Positions 14,653-20,516 of a stretch of 20,516 bases of DNA are shown one piece after another. The first letter of the stretch is position 1. Every line of letters starts with the position of its first letter. Under the pieces are notes generated by a model. That model saw nothing but the letters and a program-made list of their open reading frames with translations, ran no database searches and was not told the origin of the DNA. The stretch is from positions 1 to 20,516 of the forward strand of contig CAZBSD010000037.1 of assembly GCA_964494735.1 (NCBI GenBank), in the 5' to 3' direction. The stretch comes from PHAA01 sp964494735 (GTDB lineage: Bacteria > Bacillota > Syntrophomonadia > Syntrophomonadales > Syntrophomonadaceae). The translations under genes were made by a program, and so were the position numbers.

Positions 14653-15042
14653 TTGGGAACCGAAATGGATCGTACGTTTGGGATTCTGGAGTCATCCATC
14701 AATGGCGCTGTTGCCAGGCAGAAGATTATTGCTCATAACATCAGCAATATCAATACGCCTGGTTTTAAGCAGTTTCTGGTGGATGTTGAAAACCGGCTGG
14801 CTGATGAACAGCAGTCCTTGCCGCTTAAGAGGACCAGTTCCAAACACCTGCCCGGAATTAATGATCCGGGGGCGGTTACCAGGGATCAGGCTCCCGCATT
14901 GAGGATGGATGGCAATAATGTGGATTTGGAACAGCAGATGAATCTCATGGCCAAGAACGAGATCTATATGAACGCTGCCACCAACCAGTTGAACAAGAAA
15001 ATTGCCATGAAGAAATACGTATTATCTGATGGAAGGGGGTAA
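14653..15042 (+). CDS. flgB: Flagellar basal-body rod protein FlgB
   Basis: FlgB is a proximal rod subunit. From TTG 14653 it is 129 residues, the usual length. The rod signature is ARQKIIAHNISNINTPGFKQ, with DGNNVDLEQQMNLMAKNEI near the C-terminus. TTG 14653 is chosen because AAGGGGG (14639-14645) is 7 nt upstream. ATG 14665 (MDRTFGILESS) would be 19 nt away, and ATG 14626 has only a poor site and would put the ribosome site inside the gene. The start codon itself lies at the end of a nine-T run. It is the first gene of the riboswitch-led operon and flgC follows after 4 bp. Confidence 0.93.
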   Translation: MGTEMDRTFGILESSINGAVARQKIIAHNISNINTPGFKQFLVDVENRLADEQQSLPLKRTSSKHLPGINDPGAVTRDQAPALRMDGNNVDLEQQMNLMAKNEIYMNAATNQLNKKIAMKKYVLSDGRG

Positions 15043-15046
15043 TTAG

Positions 15047-15478
15047 ATGAGCCTTTTATCAGCCATGGATACCAGCGCCAGCGCTTTGGCGGCGGAAAAG
15101 CGGCGGATGGAACTGATCGCCCAGAATGTAGCCAATATTGAAACCACCAGGACTTCTGGCGGCGGTCCCTACAAACGCAAGGTGGCGGTCTTCCAGGAAG
15201 TACTGGATAGCCAATTGTCTTCCCATTCCGATGATGGGTTCAATGGAGCGGGGGTAAAAGTGGCTGAGATAGCGACCAGTCAAAAGGAACCGCTGCGGGT
15301 ATACGATCCTCAACATCCGGATGCCGGAGAGGATGGTTATGTGCTGAAGCCCAATATGAACCTGGCCGATGAGATTGTTGATTCTATCACAGCCTCCCGG
15401 GCTTATTCCGCCAATGTCACCGTGCTCAACACCACCAAGGAAATGGCCCTGAAAGCTCTGAATATAGGCCGCGGTTAG
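15047..15478 (+). CDS. flgC: Flagellar basal-body rod protein FlgC
   Basis: The 143-residue proximal rod protein carries the rod/hook N-terminal pattern (SLLSAMDTSASALAAEKRRM, then IAQNVANIETTRTSGGGPYK). The FlgC-specific middle is present (GVKVAEIATSQKEPLRVYDP and PNMNLADEIVDSITASRAYS), and the closing helix reads NVTVLNTTKEMALKALNIG. Length is normal. A GGAAGGGGG site lies inside the end of flgB, 4-12 nt before the ATG. FlgC works with FlgB and FliE to join the rod to the MS ring. Confidence 0.96.
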   Translation: MSLLSAMDTSASALAAEKRRMELIAQNVANIETTRTSGGGPYKRKVAVFQEVLDSQLSSHSDDGFNGAGVKVAEIATSQKEPLRVYDPQHPDAGEDGYVLKPNMNLADEIVDSITASRAYSANVTVLNTTKEMALKALNIGRG

Positions 15479-15531
15479 GGGAGTACCCCGATACATAGGT
15501 AGTCACTCGCTGAAGAAATGAGGTGCTGGAG

Positions 15532-15846
15532 TTGAATATTTTTTCCATCGGCAGTGCCCCAGTGATGCCCGGCAACCTGGCGGACGGTAAAACCACCCGG
15601 GAAACCGGAGCAGGTAGCCCCTCGGCCGCCAGTTTCAAAGATGTCCTGGCCCGCAAGCTGGAAGAGGCCAACTCCCTGCAGCAACAGGCCGACCAGCTGA
15701 CGGACTCGTTTATGATGGGCGGCGAAGCAGACATTCATGAAATACTGATCGCCATGGAAAAGGCTGATTTGGCCTTGCGGGAAACGGTCGAAATCCGCAA
15801 CAAGGTGGTCGAAGCCTACAAAGAAATCGAGAAAATGCAGATTTAA
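15532..15846 (+). CDS. fliE: Flagellar hook-basal body protein FliE
   Basis: FliE links the MS ring to the rod. The 104 residues include SFKDVLARKLEEANSLQQQA, then GGEADIHEILIAMEKADLAL and VEIRNKVVEAYKEIEKMQI, the standard FliE C-terminal helix pair. The start is set at TTG 15532 because AGGTG lies 7 nt upstream. The in-frame GTG at 15523 has no good site and overlaps that AGGTG. The gap after flgC is 53 bp, longer than elsewhere in the operon, with no promoter that I recognise. fliF follows after 18 bp. Confidence 0.93.
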   Translation: MNIFSIGSAPVMPGNLADGKTTRETGAGSPSAASFKDVLARKLEEANSLQQQADQLTDSFMMGGEADIHEILIAMEKADLALRETVEIRNKVVEAYKEIEKMQI

Positions 15847-15864
15847 CAAGAAGTGGTGAGATGA

Positions 15865-17409
15865 TTGGCGGTTTGGAACACGGTCACCGCCCGCTGGCAA
15901 GCATTGTCCAATACCCGTAAATCAGTCTTTGCCGTCGGCACGGTCTGCGTCTTGGTATCCTTGGTTCTATTCTATCAATGGATGACCCGGGTGGAGTACG
16001 TCCCGCTCTTCACCAGTCTCCAGACTGACGCTGCCGGCAAGATAGTGGAGGAACTGAAAGCCCAAAACGTGTCGTATCTGTTGGCTGACGGCGGGCAGAC
16101 CATCAAGGTACCGGCGCCGCAGGTATACGATTTGCGACTCAATCTGGCCAGCAAAGGGGTTATGTCCGAGGGCGGGTACGGATTTGAACTGTTTAATGAG
16201 AGTGATATTGGCGCCACCGATTTCGAACGTAACATAAACTATCAACGGGCTCTGCAGGAAGAGCTCCGGCGCACTATCTGTCAGTTGGACGCGGTCAAGC
16301 AGGCCCGGGTACACCTGGTGCTTCCCGAGAAGAGCGCCTTCATCAATAACGACCGCAAAGCCCAGGCGTCTATCGTTCTGGAATTGAAACCGATGGTCAA
16401 GCTGGAGAACGAGCAGGTCAAGGGCATCGCCGAATTGGTCACCGGTTCGGTAGCCGGCTTGACTCTGGAAGATGTCAAGATAATCGATACCGCCGGGCAT
16501 GTTCTCAGCGACAATATCAAGAAGGATGGCGGCTCCAATCTGGAATTGAGCCAATTGGAGCTGAAGCGCAACTTCGAAAATGACTTGGAAAAACGGGTCC
16601 AGCAGCTGCTGGACAGTATATATGGTCCCAGCAAAGCGGTGGTGATGATCACCGCCGACCTGGACTTCAACCAGAAGCAGGTGGAACGGGTTGTTTACGG
16701 TAAGACCGGGGTCTTGAGCAGTGAACAGGTCAGTCAAAAAAGCAGCGGCAGCAGTCTCAATACCCTGCCCGTCGGTGATGCCGACCGGGACGAGACCCTG
16801 ACCGGCGACAATCCCTCCTCCGGGGTTACCGACATGAGTTCCACCAGGAACTATGAGTTGGACAAGGTGTTAGAGAAAGAAGTGTACGCTCCCGGGCGGG
16901 TGATATCCCTGTCGACCGCGGTCGCCCTCAATGGAGCTCTGCCGGCCGACGCCGAGACTCTTATCACCGATACCGTCTCCGCCGCAATCGGCTTCAATAC
17001 CCAGCGGGGAGATACTCTCAATGTGCTGAGCACTCAGTTTGATCAGACCGAAATGGCCGCCATACAGGCCGAGCTGGACCAGGTGACGGCTCAAGAGCAG
17101 AAACAGCAGAATCTGGAAAACTACGTCACCTGGGGACTGAAGGGCTTGGGGCTCCTGCTGGCTTTCATCTTCGGTATACTGTTTATCCGCGCGCTGCGGT
17201 CGGTATTCCGGGGAAGTCCGGATTTCGTGGTCGATCAGCCGGCGTCGGTACGCCACCTGGAGGAGCAGCTGCAGCAGGCGGCCATGGCTGCCGCGGCGGT
17301 CAACGATGATGAAGAGATACGCAAGATTACCAAACAACAACCAGATGTAGCGGCCCAGATCATAAACAACTGGTTGGTTGACGAAAGTGGAAGTGGCGTA
17401 AGTGGCTAA
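15865..17409 (+). CDS. fliF: Flagellar MS-ring protein FliF
   Basis: The 514-residue protein builds the membrane MS ring that anchors rod, export gate and C-ring. A membrane helix at about 18-40 (FAVGTVCVLVSLVLFYQWM) is followed by the ring-building modules (VEYVPLFTSLQTDAAGKIVE; LPEKSAFINNDRKAQASIVL; VKGIAELVTGSVAGLTLEDV). A second helix at about 423-445 (GLGLLLAFIFGILFIRAL) leads to a cytoplasmic tail ending in KQQPDVAAQIINNWLVDE, the FliG-binding segment. The start is TTG 15865 with a GTGGTGAG site. The stop overlaps the fliG start by 8 bp, which fits the fixed stoichiometry of the two proteins. Confidence 0.97.
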   Translation: MAVWNTVTARWQALSNTRKSVFAVGTVCVLVSLVLFYQWMTRVEYVPLFTSLQTDAAGKIVEELKAQNVSYLLADGGQTIKVPAPQVYDLRLNLASKGVMSEGGYGFELFNESDIGATDFERNINYQRALQEELRRTICQLDAVKQARVHLVLPEKSAFINNDRKAQASIVLELKPMVKLENEQVKGIAELVTGSVAGLTLEDVKIIDTAGHVLSDNIKKDGGSNLELSQLELKRNFENDLEKRVQQLLDSIYGPSKAVVMITADLDFNQKQVERVVYGKTGVLSSEQVSQKSSGSSLNTLPVGDADRDETLTGDNPSSGVTDMSSTRNYELDKVLEKEVYAPGRVISLSTAVALNGALPADAETLITDTVSAAIGFNTQRGDTLNVLSTQFDQTEMAAIQAELDQVTAQEQKQQNLENYVTWGLKGLGLLLAFIFGILFIRALRSVFRGSPDFVVDQPASVRHLEEQLQQAAMAAAAVNDDEEIRKITKQQPDVAAQIINNWLVDESGSGVSG

Positions 17410-18409
17410 GGAAAAAAATCTGACCGGGGTTCAAAAGGCAGCCATCCTGCTGATATCCATTGGGCCGGAGAGAGCCGCTTCGGTGCTCAAGCATTTTCCT
17501 CCCGACGAGATCGAGAGGATCAGCACTGAAATTGCCAATACCGTGTCCCTGACTCCGAACTCGGTCAGTTCGGTTTACCAGGAATTCCTGTCGATGAGCA
17601 GCAGCCATTCGGCCGGTTCCAATGGAGGTCTGCAGTACGCCAAGGAATTGCTGATGAAAGCCCTGGGTCCGCAAAAATCAGATGAGATCATAAAGTCGCT
17701 CAATTTGCAGAGCAAGCCTTTTTACATATTGCGGCGGATCGAACCCAAGGTGGTGGCCAATTTCCTGAACGGGGAGCATCCTCAGGCGATTGCCATGATC
17801 CTATCCCATTTGGAGCCGGAGCAGTCGGCGGCCCTTTTGAGTTTCCTGCCACCTGAGTTCCAGAACGATATTGCCTGGCGTATTGCCACCATGGAGAAGA
17901 CTTCGCCGGAGATAATCAAGGAAGTGGAGGAGGTCCTGGAAACCAGGCTCTCGGGCATGGTTAGCAAAGATCTCAACAAAGCCGGGGGAATAAAGGAACT
18001 GGTCAGTATCTTGAATATGGTCGACAAAGCCACCGAGAAGAGCATAATAGCAGCTTTGGAGACGGAAGATCCGGATCTGGCCGACGAGATCAAGAATCGT
18101 TTGTTTGCTTTTGAAGACATAGTTACTATAGATGATTTCTCCGTCCGCCGCATCCTCCAGGACGTTGACAACAAGGAACTGGCCATGGCTCTGAAGGGGG
18201 CCAATGAAGAGGTCAGCAGCAAAATACTCAGCAACCTCTCCCAACGGGCGGGGGAAACGCTGAAGGAAGATATCGACCTGCTGGGACCGGTGAGGGTAAG
18301 GGAAGTAGAGGAAAAACAGAAGAAGATCGTGCAGATTATCCGCCGGTTGGATGAGGCCGGACAAATAGTAATTGCTCGGGGCGGTGGACAGAATGATGTC
18401 ATCATCTAG
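17402..18409 (+). CDS. fliG: Flagellar motor switch protein FliG
   Basis: This 335-residue rotor protein receives torque from the stator. The N-terminal domain binds FliF (LTGVQKAAILLISIGPERAA). The middle domain has the EHPQAIAMILSHLEPEQSA motif. The C-terminal torque helix carries the charged series FAFEDIVTIDDFSVRRILQD and REVEEKQKKIVQIIRRLDEA. The start is GTG 17402, inside the end of fliF, with a GGAAGTGG-type site. Length is normal (about 335). Confidence 0.97.
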   Translation: MAKEKNLTGVQKAAILLISIGPERAASVLKHFPPDEIERISTEIANTVSLTPNSVSSVYQEFLSMSSSHSAGSNGGLQYAKELLMKALGPQKSDEIIKSLNLQSKPFYILRRIEPKVVANFLNGEHPQAIAMILSHLEPEQSAALLSFLPPEFQNDIAWRIATMEKTSPEIIKEVEEVLETRLSGMVSKDLNKAGGIKELVSILNMVDKATEKSIIAALETEDPDLADEIKNRLFAFEDIVTIDDFSVRRILQDVDNKELAMALKGANEEVSSKILSNLSQRAGETLKEDIDLLGPVRVREVEEKQKKIVQIIRRLDEAGQIVIARGGGQNDVII

Positions 18410-19094
18410 GGTCATTAAGAGGGTAGACGGGGAAATGGAGCCCTGGGCGGTCCGGGTTCGCACCACTCTGGCTCCGGTCCTGACCGAGGAACCGGTCAGA
18501 GTGATCGAGGTAATTCCTCATGAAGCCGAACGGCTGTTGGACCAGGCCCGGAACAAGGCCGATATAATGATGGATGAAACCAACCAGCGCATCAGCCAAT
18601 TGGAACATGACGCCTATGAAAAGGGCTATAACTCCGGAAAATCGCAGGGCTTGCAGGAATACCAGCAAATGATAGCGGAGTACCACCGGCTCAGCCAGGA
18701 CCGGTTGGGGCAGATCAATCAGCTGCACCAGCGAATCTATGAACAGACTGAACGGGAGATCGTTGATCTGGCGGTCCAAATAGCGAACAAGCTGGTGTGC
18801 CGCCAGTTGGAACTGGACCCCGAAACAGTGGTTGACATTGTCCGAGCCGCCTGCTTGCAGGCCAAAGAATGCGAAGTGGTCATAATATACGCTGCCCCGG
18901 CCCAGTTGGACAGTCTCAAAAACCATAAGGAGGAGATCGAAGCCCAACTTTTCAGGGCCCAGAAGATAGAATTCGTCGCCGACCCCACCATTGCGTGCGG
19001 CGGCTGCCGGTTGGAAACCGAACAGGGGTACATTGATGCCACCATTGATTCCATGACCGAACAGATCAGGTTGTTGGTCAGAGGCGACGCATGA
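18396..19094 (+). CDS. fliH: Flagellar export ATPase regulator FliH
   Basis: The 232-residue protein links the ATPase FliI to the C-ring and regulates it. Residues 40-130 form a charged coiled coil with the GxxxG repeats typical of FliH (EKGYNSGKSQG). The C-terminal domain has VDLAVQIANKLVCRQLELDP and the conserved end CGGCRLETEQGYIDATIDSM. ATG 18396 has GGTGGA 7 nt upstream; ATG 18393, directly before it and in frame, is also possible. Either way it overlaps fliG by 14-17 bp, and its TGA overlaps the fliI ATG. Confidence 0.92.
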   Translation: MSSSRVIKRVDGEMEPWAVRVRTTLAPVLTEEPVRVIEVIPHEAERLLDQARNKADIMMDETNQRISQLEHDAYEKGYNSGKSQGLQEYQQMIAEYHRLSQDRLGQINQLHQRIYEQTEREIVDLAVQIANKLVCRQLELDPETVVDIVRAACLQAKECEVVIIYAAPAQLDSLKNHKEEIEAQLFRAQKIEFVADPTIACGGCRLETEQGYIDATIDSMTEQIRLLVRGDA

Positions 19095-20416
19095 TGACCG
19101 CGCTGAGCCTGGAAAAATATCGCCAGCGGGTGGCCCAGGCCGAGCTTTTTGGCCATATTGGCAAGGTGACCAGGGTGGTCGGGATCGTCATTGAAGTCAC
19201 CGGTATTTATGCCTCTATCGGAGATGTATGCAGCATAGAAATAGCCGGGCGCGCCGATCGGCTCAGCGCCGAGGTGGTGGGATTCAAGGGAGAATCCTCG
19301 ATGTTGATGGCCCTGGGTGACTTGAAGGGTATCTCCCCTGGTTGCAAGGTATTTAACAGCGGCGTCAACTTCAAGATTGCGGTGGGCGAAGAACTGCTCG
19401 GTAAAATATTGAATGGCCGGGGCGAGTGTCTGGATGAAGACATAGAGCCGATGACGGGAGGCAGTTATTCGGTCCAGAATGACCCTCCAGGTCCCCTTTT
19501 ACGCCGGCCCATCAATCAGGTGTTGGAAACCGGGGTCAAGACCATCGATGCACTGCTGACCTGTGGTATAGGGCAGAGAATGGGCATTTTCGCCGGCAGC
19601 GGAGTGGGCAAGAGCACTCTTATGGGTATGATAGCCCGCAATAGTTCGGCGGACGTGAATGTCATCGGACTTATCGGCGAAAGGGGCCGGGAAGTCCTCG
19701 AGTTTATCGGACAGGATCTGGGTCCGGAGGGACTGGCCCGGTCGGTGGTGGTAGCGGCTACCTCCGACCAACCGGCATTGATTAGAGTCAAGGCAGCCCT
19801 GGTGGCCACAGCCATAGCCGAATTTTTTCGCGATCAGGGCAAAAATGTATTGTTAATGATGGATTCCATAACCCGATTTGCCATGGCCCAGCGGGAGATC
19901 GGACTGGCGGTGGGAGAGCCGCCTACCACCAAGGGTTACACCCCGTCGGTTTTCGCCATGTTGCCCAAACTGCTGGAAAGGGCCGGCAACCTGGAACATG
20001 GTTCAATCACCGGTTTGTACACCATCCTGGTGGAGGGGGATGATATGAATGAACCCATTGCCGATGCGGCCCGGGGCATCCTGGACGGGCACATAGTTTT
20101 ATCCAGGAAGATAGCCACCCAGAACCATTTCCCGGCTATCGATGTTCTGGAGAGTATCAGCCGGCTGATGCCTTCCATCACCAGTCCCGAACAACAGGCG
20201 CTGGCTGGCCGGATAAGGCAGCACCTGGCGGCGTACAACCGCAACGAGGATCTTATCAATATCGGCGCTTATGAAAAGGGCGCCAGCGCAGAGATAGATG
20301 CAGCTATCAGGATGAATCCGCTTATCAAGGGATTTCTCCGGCAGGATATATCCGAGGTTTTCACCTGGAAGGGCACCCTGGGCGAAATGGCCGAGTTGGT
20401 AGGAGACGAGGTGTAG
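19091..20416 (+). CDS. fliI: Flagellum-specific export ATPase FliI
   Basis: The 441-residue F1-beta-like ATPase drives release of export substrates at the gate. The Walker A loop AGSGVGKST is at residues 168-176 (Lys174). The Walker B strand VLLMMDS ends at Asp258, followed by ITRFAMAQREIGLAVGEPP, the FliI/SctN signature. GERGREVLEFIG and the C-terminal helical domain are present and length is normal. ATG 19091 overlaps the fliH stop in the form ATGA. A second ATG follows at 19094. Confidence 0.97.
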   Translation: MMTALSLEKYRQRVAQAELFGHIGKVTRVVGIVIEVTGIYASIGDVCSIEIAGRADRLSAEVVGFKGESSMLMALGDLKGISPGCKVFNSGVNFKIAVGEELLGKILNGRGECLDEDIEPMTGGSYSVQNDPPGPLLRRPINQVLETGVKTIDALLTCGIGQRMGIFAGSGVGKSTLMGMIARNSSADVNVIGLIGERGREVLEFIGQDLGPEGLARSVVVAATSDQPALIRVKAALVATAIAEFFRDQGKNVLLMMDSITRFAMAQREIGLAVGEPPTTKGYTPSVFAMLPKLLERAGNLEHGSITGLYTILVEGDDMNEPIADAARGILDGHIVLSRKIATQNHFPAIDVLESISRLMPSITSPEQQALAGRIRQHLAAYNRNEDLINIGAYEKGASAEIDAAIRMNPLIKGFLRQDISEVFTWKGTLGEMAELVGDEV

Positions 20417-20419
20417 TAG

Positions 20420-20516
20420 TTGGGCAGTCCGATTTTCCGGCTGGAAAGCGTTTTACGCTATCGGCAAGGTATCGAGGATCAGGAAAAAATCAAGATGATG
20501 CAGGCGTCCCGGGTGG
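20420..20516 (+). CDS. fliJ: Flagellar export chaperone FliJ, partial (C-terminus beyond window)
   Basis: A TTG start at 20420, with GAGGTG upstream inside the end of fliI, opens a frame that runs to the edge (32 codons). It reads MGSPIFRLESVLRYRQGIED followed by QEKIKMMQASRV. The F-R-L-x-x-V-L-x-Y-R pattern and the position directly after fliI are characteristic of FliJ, the coiled-coil stalk protein of the FliI hexamer. Confidence 0.85.
   Translation, partial: MGSPIFRLESVLRYRQGIEDQEKIKMMQASRV

Overview
This window is a core flagellar gene cluster of a Gram-positive-type (Firmicutes/Clostridia-like) bacterium of roughly balanced GC content. The reasons are the gene order flgM-flgN-flgK-flgL-fliW-csrA-flaG-fliD-(chaperone-like)-fliS-hag, the FliW/CsrA pair that controls flagellin translation in Bacillus-type bacteria, exact SigD (sigma-28) promoters, strong AGGAGG-type ribosome binding sites with many GTG/TTG starts, and a flgB-flgC-fliE-fliF-fliG-fliH-fliI-fliJ order like the Bacillus/Clostridium fla/che operon. 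The species cannot be fixed from sequence reading alone.

Layout. (1) 1-1784, minus strand: the N-terminal part of a CHASE4-HAMP-GGDEF-(EAL) membrane protein, cut by the left edge. (2) 1785-1992: a divergent intergenic region with two perfect, outward-facing SigD promoters. (3) 1993-8735: a tightly packed late flagellar operon encoding the anti-sigma factor FlgM, the chaperone FlgN, hook-filament junction proteins FlgK and FlgL, FliW, CsrA, FlaG, cap protein FliD, a small FlgN/FliT-like protein and chaperone FliS. (4) 8736-9767: the flagellin gene with its own perfect SigD promoter, a leader carrying two consensus CsrA sites, and an intrinsic terminator. (5) 9888-12968: a 1026-residue polytopic membrane protein with GAF, GGDEF and EAL domains. 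(6) 13019-14246: an orphan FlhB C-domain protein and a FliK-like protein. (7) 14247-14652: a 406-bp non-coding region with a 21-bp perfect palindrome, a candidate sigma-A promoter, nested inverted repeats and a c-di-GMP-I (GEMM) riboswitch with a terminator-like hairpin. (8) 14653 to the right edge: flgB, flgC, fliE, fliF, fliG, fliH, fliI and the start of fliJ, encoding the proximal rod, the MS ring, the C-ring rotor and the export ATPase complex.

How it fits together. The early basal-body operon sits behind an RNA sensor for c-di-GMP, and two c-di-GMP turnover enzymes lie in the same cluster, one of them behind a perfect SigD promoter back-to-back with flgM. SigD, FlgM, c-di-GMP and the riboswitch could therefore form a feedback circuit. 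A second layer is the FliW-CsrA-flagellin switch, for which both the proteins and matching RNA sites in the flagellin leader are visible. The overlap between the riboswitch P1 helix and the terminator arm suggests an ON-type switch. That polarity is an inference and would be unexpected for a motility operon.
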